Of a DNA stretch of 64,000 nt, positions 27,209-36,258 are shown piece by piece. The notes under the pieces are model-generated. The model searched no databases. It saw only the letters and a program-made list of their open reading frames with translations, and was not told where the DNA came from. Where the stretch lies: positions 3,658,001 through 3,722,000 of the forward strand of contig NZ_CP035311.1 of the NCBI RefSeq assembly GCF_004114795.1. Direction: 5' to 3'. Source of the stretch: Janthinobacterium sp. 17J80-10 (GTDB lineage: Bacteria; Pseudomonadota; Gammaproteobacteria; Burkholderiales; Burkholderiaceae_D). Each line of letters starts with the position of its first letter. Position 1 is the stretch's first letter. The position numbers were made by a program, and so were the translations under genes.

Positions 27209-27802
27209 ATGACGTTGTTAGCAATCGCGGGCATCCACTTAGGTGATAAAAATATGTAAAAAAGCGGGCTAATTCTCCGGAATCTTGGCTCACTGAATCA
27301 AAGCCAAGGGATAACAGAAAATGGACGATTGTAGAAAGCCGCTGATGCGTGGTGTGGAAAGATACCAACCTGCAAGATTGGTGCGTGTTCGCGACCAGGG
27401 CGGATGTAGTGAACGCGCATGCACGTTTGCGGCGTGCAGGCCATCCTTTTCGTCGCGCTGAGAATGACACAATTGCGCTGCCATTACCAGGCTGACAGGA
27501 CATAGACGACGCCGATCTGGCGTCGCAGGAAGAACTTACAATCCGTGCAGTTGTCATATCCTGTTGCGATTAACCAGGACGAGCAAGCTGGCAACCATAT
27601 CCCACTGCTGGACGGTCAATCGGACGGCTTGAACAGGCCGCGAAATGATTCGTTCAGCCGTCACCAGAAACGCTGTATAGTGTAGTCAATTAGACAAGTT
27701 CCAGAAGTGCTTTTATTTCTCGAGAGCACGCAAGCGGTTTCTCTTTAGGTGCAGAAGAATTGAATTACCTGCCTTGGTTGCAGTGTATTTGGAAGCATTA
27801 AC
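27209..27802. other. Gene-free stretch upstream of the GGDEF-EAL gene
   Basis: 594 bp without a convincing gene. Short stop-interrupted plus-strand stretches around 27350-27560 (for example VNAHARLRRAGHPFRRAEND) look like decayed coding DNA but match nothing I recognise. The last ~140 bp before 27803 are AT-rich, with TATAGTGTAG near 27675 as a possible -10 region, and probably carry the promoter of the downstream gene. Confidence 0.4.
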
Positions 27803-30496
27803 ATGGCAAGTTCGAAGTTGGCAGGGGAAGTACCAATCACGTGGCATCTCGGCAAAGGGGGCCCCGCCTCCAGCGTAAGCGATACCTTGCCGTTAAACCC
27901 CAGTACTGAAACTCCGCTGGCATCGCTGATCGATCTCCAATCCTTGCGGGCGCTGCTGAACGATTTTTCCGCCTTGGTCGGCATTGCGACCGCACTCCTG
28001 GATCTGGCCGGCAACGTCATCCAGTTTGCCGGTTGGCAAAAAGCCTGCACCGATTTTCATCGCCACAATCCACGTTCCTGCGCCAACTGTAACGAAAGTG
28101 ACCTGTACCTGGCCAGCAACCTGAAAGAAGGCGATTTTATCGATTACAAATGCAAAAATGGATTGTGGGATGTCGTCACGCCAGTTTTTGTCGGCAAACA
28201 GCACCTCGCCAATCTCTATTGCGGCCAGTTTTTTTACGATGAGGACGTGATCGATGACGCTTATTTTGTCGCGCAGGCCGAACGCTTCGGCTACGACAAG
28301 GCAAGCTATCTGGCTGCAATCCATGCCATGCCGCGTTTTAGCCGCGAATTCGTGCGGCGCGTGATGGCGCATATCGTCAACCTGGCGTCTTATTTGTCCC
28401 ACCTTTCGCTAACGAACCTGAAATTGAGCGAAAGCCGCGGTCAGATGGAGACGCTGCTCAACACCCTACCGGACCCAGTCTGGTTAAAAGATACGCAAGG
28501 TGTGTACCTGACTTGCAATCATGCCTTTGAACGCATCATTGGCGCACCCGCCAGCGCGATTATCGGCAAGACGGATTACGACCTCTTTCCGGCAACGCTG
28601 GCCGACTTCTTTCGCCAGAAGGATCAGGAAGCCATTCTGGCATCCGGGCCGAACACCAACGAGGAATGGGTAAACGTTGCCGGAAGCGAAAAGCAGGCAT
28701 TAATGGAAACGACCAAAACTGCCTTGCCCGGAGCCTCAGGCCAGCCTATCGGCGTGCTCGGCATTGCGCACGACATTACCGAGCGCAAGCGATCGGAAGA
28801 CTATCTGCACTTGATGTCCAAAGTGTTTTCCAACAGTGGCGAAGCAATCCTGATCACGGATGCCAACAAGCGGATCCTTGCCGTTAATCAGGAGTTTACC
28901 AAACTCACCGGGTATAGCGAGGCCGAGGCTCTCGGCAAAAATCCGAAGTTCCTGGCCTGCGGCGATACGCCCAGCGAGATCTACCAGGAAATGTGGGCCA
29001 CGCTGGCTGAAAACGATTACTGGCAAGGCGAGCTGTGGGACAGGCGCAAAACCGGCGAAGCTTTTCCGAAACGCCTGTCTATTTCCGTCGTGCGGGATAG
29101 CGAAGGCAAGATCGTCAACTATATCGGCAACTTCGAGGACATCACCCAGCGCAAAGCTGCGGAAGACAGGATACGTTACCTGGCCCACCATGACGCGCTA
29201 ACCGGCCTGCCGAACCGCTTTAGCTTGCATGAGCGCATGGAGCAATGCATCGCGTTCGCCAAGCGCGACGATCGCTCTCTCGCTGTCTTACTGATTGACC
29301 TGGATCACTTCAAGGCCATCAACGACACGCTCGGGCATGATGTCGGCGATCAGTTGCTGATCCAGGTGGCGAAACGTCTTCAACACTCTGTACGCGACAG
29401 CGATATCGTGGCGCGGCTGGGCGGGGACGAATTTGTGATGATCCTTTCCGGGATTGAAATGTCCACCGAAATTATTGAGGTCGCCGGCAAGATCATTGCG
29501 CAAGTCGCCGCCCCTTATTCCATTGGCAGCCATGAATTGCGCACCTCACCCAGCGTGGGGATCTGCTTCTATCCCGCCGACGCCACCGACACTGGCGAGC
29601 TGATCAAGAATGCCGATATCGCCATGTATCATGCCAAGGCGGTCGGTCGGTGCAATTACCAGTTTTATACTGAAAAAATGCGGGATGAAGTCGCACAGCG
29701 CGTGACCGTTGAACATGAGCTGAAGCTTGCGCTGAAAAATGGGCAGTTTGTCCTGCATTACCAGCCCCAAGTTGAACTGAGCAGCGGCAAAGTGACCGGC
29801 GTGGAAGCTCTTGTAAGATGGCAACATCCAGTGCGTGGACTAATTTCTCCTTGCGATTTCATTTCGATTGCTGAAGAAACCAAATTAATAATTCCGCTAG
29901 GAAAATGGATTTTGGAAGCGGCCTGCCATCAGCTGAAGCACTGGCACGAAGAAGGACTGTCTGACCTGCATGTCTCGGTCAACCTGAGTGCAATACAATT
30001 TCAAGATAAAAAGCTGCCTCAGATGGTCAGGCAGGCGCTGGCATCCTCCAATCTGGATGCCCGCTATCTGCACCTTGAGATTACGGAATCAATGGCGATG
30101 CAAAATCCTGACGAGAACATCGTCATGATGAAGACCTTGGCCAATATCGGTGTGAAACTTGCCATCGATGATTTTGGTACAGGGTATTCATCGCTGGCTT
30201 ATCTGAAGATATTTCCAGTCGACATCATCAAAATTGACCGTTCCTTTGTCAAGGATCTTGAGACCGACGAAGACGATGCGGCTATTTGCGAAATTACCTT
30301 GTTACTGGCGCAAAAGCTGGGCGTGTTGGTAGTGGCAGAGGGTGTTGAAACAGCGCTGCAAAGCCAGTTCCTGTCGCGCCACGACTGCCAGTGGGTTCAG
30401 GGCAATCTCTACAGCAAGCCGCTTTCTGCCGGCCTGGTCGAAGAATACGTTCGAGAATTTGTTCCAGTTCACGCACACGCTGGCCATGGGACATGA
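27803..30496 (+). CDS. PocR-PAS-PAS-GGDEF-EAL cyclic-di-GMP signalling protein
   Basis: 897-aa soluble sensor for cyclic-di-GMP turnover. An N-terminal PocR-type ligand domain (about 35-205) has the Cys-rich signature CTDFHRHNPRSCANCNESD and GLWDVVTPVFVGKQHLANL. Two PAS domains follow (about 210-325 and 330-455). The GGDEF domain (about 460-620) has an intact GGDEF active site, and the EAL domain (about 630-885) has GVEALVRW, the DDFGTGYSSLAYL loop and the EGVET motif. Both enzyme activities could be functional. No transmembrane helix seen. PocR domains bind small organic compounds in other proteins; the ligand here is unknown. Divergence from nearby genes suggests its own promoter. Confidence 0.92.
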   Translation: MASSKLAGEVPITWHLGKGGPASSVSDTLPLNPSTETPLASLIDLQSLRALLNDFSALVGIATALLDLAGNVIQFAGWQKACTDFHRHNPRSCANCNESDLYLASNLKEGDFIDYKCKNGLWDVVTPVFVGKQHLANLYCGQFFYDEDVIDDAYFVAQAERFGYDKASYLAAIHAMPRFSREFVRRVMAHIVNLASYLSHLSLTNLKLSESRGQMETLLNTLPDPVWLKDTQGVYLTCNHAFERIIGAPASAIIGKTDYDLFPATLADFFRQKDQEAILASGPNTNEEWVNVAGSEKQALMETTKTALPGASGQPIGVLGIAHDITERKRSEDYLHLMSKVFSNSGEAILITDANKRILAVNQEFTKLTGYSEAEALGKNPKFLACGDTPSEIYQEMWATLAENDYWQGELWDRRKTGEAFPKRLSISVVRDSEGKIVNYIGNFEDITQRKAAEDRIRYLAHHDALTGLPNRFSLHERMEQCIAFAKRDDRSLAVLLIDLDHFKAINDTLGHDVGDQLLIQVAKRLQHSVRDSDIVARLGGDEFVMILSGIEMSTEIIEVAGKIIAQVAAPYSIGSHELRTSPSVGICFYPADATDTGELIKNADIAMYHAKAVGRCNYQFYTEKMRDEVAQRVTVEHELKLALKNGQFVLHYQPQVELSSGKVTGVEALVRWQHPVRGLISPCDFISIAEETKLIIPLGKWILEAACHQLKHWHEEGLSDLHVSVNLSAIQFQDKKLPQMVRQALASSNLDARYLHLEITESMAMQNPDENIVMMKTLANIGVKLAIDDFGTGYSSLAYLKIFPVDIIKIDRSFVKDLETDEDDAAICEITLLLAQKLGVLVVAEGVETALQSQFLSRHDCQWVQGNLYSKPLSAGLVEEYVREFVPVHAHAGHGT

Positions 30497-30547
30497 CAAG
30501 TTTCAGATTATCACGCGCCCACGTCTAGAAAATTCTATCGTTGATTC

Positions 30548-30569
30548 AAAAAAAGCCGGCGAACCGGCT
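30548..30569 (-). terminator. Terminator of the salicylate/gentisate operon
   Basis: On the minus strand AGCCGG-TTCG-CCGGCT followed by seven T (plus-strand A at 30548-30554). It is 30 bp beyond the nagL stop, at the end of the 12-gene operon. The GGDEF-EAL gene ends on the other side, so the position suits a minus-strand terminator. Confidence 0.9.
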
Positions 30570-30598
30570 GCGAAATACATCCTGTAATTACTACTGAT

Positions 30599-31267
30599 TT
30601 ATTCGCTGTCCGGCTGACGCCCCGGATGCGCATCCGCAAATGCCGGCAAGGCCTGGCAGGCGCGGTCGATTGCCATCAGGGTTGGGTACGGCGCCATGTC
30701 GACATTGAAGCGCTGGGCATTGAATATTTGCGGCACCAGGCAGCAGTCGGCAATCGTGGGCGTATCGCCAAAGCAGAATGTGCCGCGCAGAGGCGAAGCA
30801 GCCAGCTCGGTTTCCAGCGCTTGCAGGCCCAGCTCGACCCAGTGCTGGATCCAGTCATTCTTGGCTTCTTCACTAAGTCCCATCGGACCTTTCAGGTACT
30901 TCAGCACGCGCAGGTTGTTCAGCGGATGGATATCGCAGGCGACCGCCAGTGCCAGCGCACGCACATGGGCGCGATGCTCCGGCGTGGCCGGCAACAGCGG
31001 CACCTGCGGATATTTCTCTTCAAGGTATTCCATGATCGCCAGCGATTGGGACAACTGCACGCCGGGCTCCACCAGCACCGGCACCAGCGCATGCGGGTTC
31101 AGGGCCTTGAAGCCGGCGCCATACTGCTCGCCGCCGTTGCGGTTCAGGTGCACGGATGCATAGGTGTAATCCAGCCCTTTGAGGTTCAGGGCGATGCGCA
31201 CGCGGTACGACGCCGAGCTGCGGAAATAATTGTGCAATACGCGTTCTTGGTTGGCTGCGGTAGACAT
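30599..31267 (-). CDS. nagL: Glutathione-dependent maleylpyruvate isomerase
   Basis: Zeta-class glutathione transferase, 222 aa, that isomerises maleylpyruvate to fumarylpyruvate in the gentisate pathway. The glutathione-binding start YFRSSASYRVRIALNLKGL holds the catalytic Ser-Ser and Arg, and QSLAIMEYLEEKYP and the helical domain with GDTPTIADCCLVPQIFNAQRF complete the family pattern shared with maleylacetoacetate isomerase. Context with gentisate dioxygenase and fumarylpyruvate hydrolase decides for maleylpyruvate. It is the last gene of the operon, starting directly at the livF stop. Confidence 0.9.
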   Translation of the reverse strand: MSTAANQERVLHNYFRSSASYRVRIALNLKGLDYTYASVHLNRNGGEQYGAGFKALNPHALVPVLVEPGVQLSQSLAIMEYLEEKYPQVPLLPATPEHRAHVRALALAVACDIHPLNNLRVLKYLKGPMGLSEEAKNDWIQHWVELGLQALETELAASPLRGTFCFGDTPTIADCCLVPQIFNAQRFNVDMAPYPTLMAIDRACQALPAFADAHPGRQPDSE

Positions 31268-31987
31268 TTACACTCCCAGATATTGTTCGATGACGTGCGG
31301 CGCGCTTTGCAGCGCCTTGGAATCGCCCTGCCACACTACTTGCCCCTTCTCCAGCACGTAATGGCGGTCGGTGAAGTCGAGCAAGGCGCGCACGTTCTTG
31401 TCGATGATGATCTGCGACAAGCCCTCGTGTTTCAGCTCCTTTAACGCCGCCCAGATTTCCGCACGGATGATCGGCGCCAGGCCTTCGGTGGCTTCGTCCA
31501 GCACCAGCAGTTGCGGATTGGTCATCAGGGCGCGGCCGATCGCCAGCATTTGCTGCTCGCCGCCGGAGAGTTGCGAGCCGAGGTTGTTGCGGCGTTCCTG
31601 CAGGCGCGGGAAAAATCCATACACGCGTTTCAGGGTCCAGGCGCTGCCGGCGCCGCTTGCGCGCGCCGGCGCACGGGCCGTCGCCACCAGGTTTTCTTCA
31701 ACTGTGAGGTTGGGAAAAACCTGGCGCCCTTCCGGCACCAGGCCAAGGCCCAGGCGCGCGATGCTGTAAGACGGCAGCTTGTTGATCTGCTGCCCGCAAA
31801 AGCTGATGGATCCGGCCATCACCGGCAACAGGCCGAACAGGCACTTGATGGTGGTCGAGCGCCCCATGCCGTTGCGCCCCAGCAGGGTGATCGCCTCGCC
31901 CTGGTTGATTTCGAAGGACACGCCGAACAGCGCCTGGGCATGGCCGTAAGCTGCCTGCAAATCCTGCACTTTCAGTAAATTCGTCAT
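31268..31987 (-). CDS. ABC transporter ATPase, LivF type (salicylate cluster)
   Basis: Second ATPase of a branched-chain-amino-acid-type importer, 239 aa. Family order is complete: Walker A region (37-45), Q-loop area, signature LSGGEQQMLAIGRAL, Walker B LLVLDEATEGLAP. Walker A reads GRNGMGRST, with Arg43 (codon CGC at 31861-31859) where nearly all ATPases have Lys. The motif after Walker B reads IIIDKN instead of the common LivF VEQN. A heterodimer with intact LivG might tolerate this. Frame follows livG by 7 bp and abuts nagL. Location in a salicylate operon suggests aromatic-acid uptake. Confidence 0.9.
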   Translation of the reverse strand: MTNLLKVQDLQAAYGHAQALFGVSFEINQGEAITLLGRNGMGRSTTIKCLFGLLPVMAGSISFCGQQINKLPSYSIARLGLGLVPEGRQVFPNLTVEENLVATARAPARASGAGSAWTLKRVYGFFPRLQERRNNLGSQLSGGEQQMLAIGRALMTNPQLLVLDEATEGLAPIIRAEIWAALKELKHEGLSQIIIDKNVRALLDFTDRHYVLEKGQVVWQGDSKALQSAPHVIEQYLGV

Positions 31988-31994
31988 CTGGCCC

Positions 31995-32747
31995 TCAATG
32001 CTCCGCTTCTTCACCGAGGTACACGGCCTTGACTTCCGGATGGGCGCGGATTTCGTCAGGGGTGCCGGTGAAAATGATTTTTCCATAGACCAGCACGCTG
32101 ATGCGGTCCGCCAGCGCGAACACGGCATCCATGTCGTGCTCGACCAGCAGGATCGCGTACTGGCCCTTCAGGCGCTGGATCAGCGACACCACCGCGCTGG
32201 ATTCCTGTACGCTCATGCCGGCCATGGGTTCGTCCAGCAGCAGGAACTTGGGCTTGGCGGCCAAGGCCATCGCCAGTTCCAGCTGGCGCCGCTCGCCATA
32301 CGCGAGGTTATCGGCGAGCACGTCCGCGCGGTGTGACAACCCTGTCAGTTCCAGGGCTTCGTCGACAACGACGGCGAATTTTGCCCGGCCCAGCATCGGC
32401 TGCCAGAAGCGGAAAGCGTGCTCCTTGGCGCCGATGGCGGCGATCATGGTGTTTTCGCGCACCGTGAACTGCTCGAAAATCGAGGTGATCTGGTAGGAGC
32501 GCAACAGGCCGAGGCGCGCTCGCTCGGCAATATCCAGCGCCGTGACATCTTGCCCGGCAAACAGCACGCGGCCTTCGTCGGAGCGCAGCTCGCCGGAGAG
32601 CTGGTTGATCAGGGTGGTCTTGCCGGCGCCGTTCGGGCCGATCACCGCATGCACCTCGCCCGCGCGCACGTCGATGGACACGCCATCGGTGACGGTCAGG
32701 GCGCCGTAGCGCTTGAACAGCGATTGCGTGGATAAAAGGCTGGTCAT
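31995..32747 (-). CDS. ABC transporter ATPase, LivG type (salicylate cluster)
   Basis: First ATPase of the importer, 250 aa. Walker A GPNGAGKTT is canonical (about 39-47); the LivG-specific insertion region, signature LAYGERRQLELAMAL, Walker B FLLLDEPMAGM and H-loop LLVEHDMD are all intact. The ATG at 32747 overlaps the livM stop (ATGA). Energises the permeases LivH/LivM on the cytoplasmic side. Substrate inferred from the operon. Confidence 0.93.
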   Translation of the reverse strand: MTSLLSTQSLFKRYGALTVTDGVSIDVRAGEVHAVIGPNGAGKTTLINQLSGELRSDEGRVLFAGQDVTALDIAERARLGLLRSYQITSIFEQFTVRENTMIAAIGAKEHAFRFWQPMLGRAKFAVVVDEALELTGLSHRADVLADNLAYGERRQLELAMALAAKPKFLLLDEPMAGMSVQESSAVVSLIQRLKGQYAILLVEHDMDAVFALADRISVLVYGKIIFTGTPDEIRAHPEVKAVYLGEEAEH

Positions 32748-33769
32748 GCTGCGGACTCCTTTGCTTGCGCCACCGGCTGCGCGGCTGTTGCGGCTGTTGC
32801 GGTAGCAGCGCCACGCTTGCGACGGCCATCGAATTTTTCCAGTACGCCAATGATGCCGGCCTTGCCCATCAGCGCCACCATCACGATCAGGGGCCCGAAT
32901 ACCGCCATCCAGTGCTCGGTGTACGCCTTCAATACTTCTTCGATGCCCAGGAAGGCCAGCACGCCCAGCAGCGGGCCGAATACCGAGCCGAGGCCGCCCA
33001 GCACCACCATCACGATCAGCTCGCCGGAAATCATCCACGACATGGTCGAGGGCGAGGCAAATGCGTTCAGATTGGCCAGCAGGACGCCAGCAATGCCGCA
33101 CAACACCGACGACATTACGTACGCCAGCAACTGGTAACGCTTGCTCGGCAAGCCGACGGCGTTGATGCGGCGGGCATTTTCGCGGGCGCCGCGCAGCACC
33201 ATGCCAAAAGGCGAGATGCGCAGCCTGGCCATCCACAGCAGCAGCGCCAGCAATACCGTGAAGGCCACCACGTAGACGGTCATGGTGTTGCCCAGGTCCA
33301 GGCCTGCCAGCTTGCTGGTGGATGCAATCGTGATGCCGTCATCGCCGCCATACTGCTTCAGGCTGACGAAGACGAAGTAGCCCATCTGCGCGAATGCCAG
33401 CGTAATCATGATGAAAGCGATGCCCGAGGTGCGCAGGCTGATGGCGCCCGTGACCAGGCCGACCAGGGCGCACACCACGATGGTGATGGCCAGGTGCGCC
33501 AGGCCGCTGTCGACTTCATGGAAGGCGGCGATGGCGACGCTGTAGGAACCCAGGCCCATGAAGAGCGAATGCCCCAGGCTCACCAGGCCGCCGTAGCCGA
33601 GCGCCAGGTTCAGCGCCGTGGCGGCGATGGCATAAATGATGATGCGGCCGAAAAACGTCAGGTAAAACGGCTGCTCGAGATAGCTGGCCGCAAACGGCAC
33701 CACCGCCAGCAGCAGCAGGACGATGGCCGGCACGATCCGGGCCAGGCCGAAGGAAGATTTGGTTTGCAT
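32744..33769 (-). CDS. ABC transporter permease, LivM type (salicylate cluster)
   Basis: Inner-membrane permease of 341 aa with about nine helices. Typical LivM blocks: ALNLALGYGGLVSLGHSLFMG near residue 50, SGIAFIMITLAFAQM near 115, and the coupling-helix region GGLGSVFGPLLGVL near 255. The start overlaps the livH stop by four bases, its stop overlaps livG. The Ala-rich tail is unremarkable. Confidence 0.92.
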   Translation of the reverse strand: MQTKSSFGLARIVPAIVLLLLAVVPFAASYLEQPFYLTFFGRIIIYAIAATALNLALGYGGLVSLGHSLFMGLGSYSVAIAAFHEVDSGLAHLAITIVVCALVGLVTGAISLRTSGIAFIMITLAFAQMGYFVFVSLKQYGGDDGITIASTSKLAGLDLGNTMTVYVVAFTVLLALLLWMARLRISPFGMVLRGARENARRINAVGLPSKRYQLLAYVMSSVLCGIAGVLLANLNAFASPSTMSWMISGELIVMVVLGGLGSVFGPLLGVLAFLGIEEVLKAYTEHWMAVFGPLIVMVALMGKAGIIGVLEKFDGRRKRGAATATAATAAQPVAQAKESAA

Positions 33770-34689
33770 CAGGTTCTCCGGGCGGGAAACAGGCCCTGTG
33801 GACGCAGCGCGAGCACCACTGCCATCAGGATGTAGATCAGCATCGACGCCAGCGCAGGACCCGCGGCATTGGCAGCTTCGCGGCTCATCATGTCGCGCAA
33901 CAGCGTCGGCAGGAAGGCGCGGCCCATGGTATCGACGATGCCGACGATCAGCGCCGCGTAAAATGCGCCGCTGACCGAGCCGATGCCGCCGATGACGATC
34001 ACCACCAGGGTCGTGATCAGCACCGGCTCGCCCATGCCAACCTGTACCGACAGGATCGGGCCGGACATGACGCCCGCAAGACCCGCGAGCGCCGCGCCCA
34101 GGCCGAACAGGAAGGCATTCAGCAGCTTGATGTTGACGCCAAGGGCGCCGACCATTTGCGGGTTGACGGAACCCGCGCGGATCAGCATGCCCAGGCGTGT
34201 CTTGTGCATCAGCAGATGGGCGCCGACGGCCACGATCAGGCCCACCACGATGATGGCGAAACGATAGGCAGGATAGCTAATGCCCAGCAAATCCACCGTT
34301 CCCGACAGCATCTCCGGCACCGGCAGGAAGTAGGGCTGGACCCCCCAGATGATGCGCGCCATTTCATTGAAGAACATCATCATGCCGAAGGTGGCCAGCA
34401 CATGGTCGAGGTGGTCGCGCCCGTACAGCCGGGACACGGCGATTCGCTCGAGCAGCATGCCGACGACGATGCAGCCTGCCAGCGCCGCCACCACCGCAAA
34501 GGTGAAGGATTCGGTGTGGTTGTAGGCGGTCGCGGCAAAATAGGCGCCCAGCATGTACAGCGAGCCATGCGCCAGGTTCACGAAACTCATGATGCCGAAC
34601 ACCAGCGTGAGTCCCGCGGCCAGGAGGAAAAGAAGGACTCCGAACTGGAGCCCGTTCAGGAGCTGCGAGAGGATGAGACTGAGGCTCAC
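33769..34689 (-). CDS. ABC transporter permease, LivH type (salicylate cluster)
   Basis: Inner-membrane permease of 306 aa, eight or so helices. LivH features: LLNGLQFGVLLFLLAAGLTL at the N-terminus, FGIMSFVNLAHGSLYMLGAY near 32, and GGIGSVSGAFYAALIVG near 230. Starts with GTG at 34689, supported by AAGGAT at good spacing. 34 bp downstream of the binding-protein gene. Confidence 0.92.
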   Translation of the reverse strand: MSLSLILSQLLNGLQFGVLLFLLAAGLTLVFGIMSFVNLAHGSLYMLGAYFAATAYNHTESFTFAVVAALAGCIVVGMLLERIAVSRLYGRDHLDHVLATFGMMMFFNEMARIIWGVQPYFLPVPEMLSGTVDLLGISYPAYRFAIIVVGLIVAVGAHLLMHKTRLGMLIRAGSVNPQMVGALGVNIKLLNAFLFGLGAALAGLAGVMSGPILSVQVGMGEPVLITTLVVIVIGGIGSVSGAFYAALIVGIVDTMGRAFLPTLLRDMMSREAANAAGPALASMLIYILMAVVLALRPQGLFPARRT

Positions 34690-34723
34690 TTTGCTATCCT
34701 TGTTTCAGGGCTGATTTCGATGC

Positions 34724-35896
34724 TTACTTCAGCGCGCACTTGGCGCTGTAGGCATCGCCATGGTTTGCCAGCGCAACGCCCAATTGCTTGGTGACGACCT
34801 TGCCGCCTTCCTTGACCACGCTGAACGCATAGTAGTTCTGCACCGGCATGTTGTTGTTATTAAAGCGGAACGGGCCACGGACCGAAGTGATCTCGGCACC
34901 GGCAGCCTTGACGGCAGCGGCCAGGGCCTTCTTGTCATCCACCCTGGCGCCGACTTTTTTGAACGCCACATCCAGCACTTGCGCGGCATCGTAGGCTGCG
35001 GCCGCATACTGGCTCGGCGCCCGCTTGTACCTGGTTTCGAAAGCCTGGACGAACTTCTTGTTTTCCGGCGTATCCAGCACCGCATCCCACATCATGCCCG
35101 TCACGCTGCCCACGGCGGCGTCACGCAGCGCCGGCATGGTCGTGCCATCCACCATGAACACCGAGTACACCGGCAGCTTCGGCAAGAGCCCTGCCTGGCT
35201 CAGCTGCTTGACGAAGTTCACGCCCATGCCGCCCGGGTAAAAGGCAAACACGGCTTCCGGATTATTCGCCTGCAACTGGGCGATCTCGGCGGAGTAATCG
35301 GTCTGGCCTACCTGGGTATAGACTTCATCGATGATCTCGCCCTTGAAGTAGCGCTTGAAGCCGGTCAGCATGTCCTTGCCGGCCTGGTAGTTCGGCGCCA
35401 TCAGGTAAGCCTTCTTGATGCCCTTGTCCTGCATGAACTTGCCCATGGCTTCGGGCGCGCCGTCATTCGGCCATGCGGTCGAGAAGACGTTGGCGGCGCA
35501 GTTGGCGCCTGCCAGCGGCGATGCGCCGGAATTGGTGGCGATGGCGACCGTGCCGGATTCGACGATCGGCTTGACGCTGGCCATGACAACGTTGGAAAAG
35601 CCGAGGCCGACGATGGCGTGCACGCGGTCCTTGTCGATCAGCTTGCGCACGATCTGGTTGCCCAGTTCGGGCTTCAACTGGTCATCTTCCTTCAGCACTG
35701 TGACCGCCTGGCCGCCGAGCTTGCCGCCGAGCTGCTCGACTGCCAGCATGAAACCGTCATACTGGTCCTGGCCGAGCAGCGCCACCGGGCCCGACATGGC
35801 GCCGGTCAAGCCAACCTTGACCTGGGCGGACGCGAGCGATGCGACACCCATCAGGGCGGTGGCGGCCAGCGCGGGGATGAATTTGGATAACTGCAT
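34724..35896 (-). CDS. ABC transporter substrate-binding protein (salicylate cluster)
   Basis: Periplasmic binding protein of the LivJ/LivK-like fold, 390 aa. A clean signal peptide (FIPALAATALMGVASLASAQ, cleavage near residue 24) precedes VKVGLTGAMSGPVALLGQDQ and two lobes with GATNS-like NSGASPLAGANC and AYLMAPNYQAGKDM. TAAAGGAGA lies upstream of the ATG. Homologous proteins beside aromatic catabolic genes bind aromatic acids; binding of salicylate or gentisate here is an inference from position between nagAb and the permease genes. Confidence 0.9.
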   Translation of the reverse strand: MQLSKFIPALAATALMGVASLASAQVKVGLTGAMSGPVALLGQDQYDGFMLAVEQLGGKLGGQAVTVLKEDDQLKPELGNQIVRKLIDKDRVHAIVGLGFSNVVMASVKPIVESGTVAIATNSGASPLAGANCAANVFSTAWPNDGAPEAMGKFMQDKGIKKAYLMAPNYQAGKDMLTGFKRYFKGEIIDEVYTQVGQTDYSAEIAQLQANNPEAVFAFYPGGMGVNFVKQLSQAGLLPKLPVYSVFMVDGTTMPALRDAAVGSVTGMMWDAVLDTPENKKFVQAFETRYKRAPSQYAAAAYDAAQVLDVAFKKVGARVDDKKALAAAVKAAGAEITSVRGPFRFNNNNMPVQNYYAFSVVKEGGKVVTKQLGVALANHGDAYSAKCALK

Positions 35897-35936
35897 GACG
35901 ATCTCCTTTAATTATGATCTGGTGTTTGTTGCTGAA

Positions 35937-36251
35937 TTACTCGAATGCCAGGAAGACGCGGCCGCCTTCAATCTTGACCGGATAAGTGCGGGTATTCTCG
36001 GTGATGGGCGCGCAGGTGGCGCGGCCATCGCGAATGTCGAATTTGCCCTGATGCAGCGGGCATTCGATTTCATGGCCATCCAGGAAACCGTCGCACAGGC
36101 GGGCATGGCCATGGGTGCAAATATTGTCGGTCGCGAAAATCTCGCCCTCGACCTTGTACAGCGCCACATCCTTGCCGGCGATTTCGACGCCGATCACGTC
36201 GTCTTGCGGCACGTCATCGGCGGCGATGACTTCAGTCCAGTTTTGGCTCAT
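35937..36251 (-). CDS. nagAb: Rieske ferredoxin of salicylate 5-hydroxylase
   Basis: 104-aa electron-transfer protein. The 2Fe-2S Rieske ligands are Cys45/His47 (CTHGHA) and Cys64/His67 (CPLHQG). It passes electrons from the NagAa reductase to the NagGH oxygenase. Starts 7 bp after nagH. In Ralstonia sp. U2 the same ferredoxin type serves both naphthalene dioxygenase and salicylate hydroxylase; no naphthalene dioxygenase genes are here. Confidence 0.92.
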   Translation of the reverse strand: MSQNWTEVIAADDVPQDDVIGVEIAGKDVALYKVEGEIFATDNICTHGHARLCDGFLDGHEIECPLHQGKFDIRDGRATCAPITENTRTYPVKIEGGRVFLAFE

Positions 36252-36258
36252 GTCTGTC

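Noticed and set aside
21243-27802. Integrative element with att repeats at the tRNA
   Set aside because: No integrase gene and no repeat of the tRNA 3' end seen; only decay is supported.
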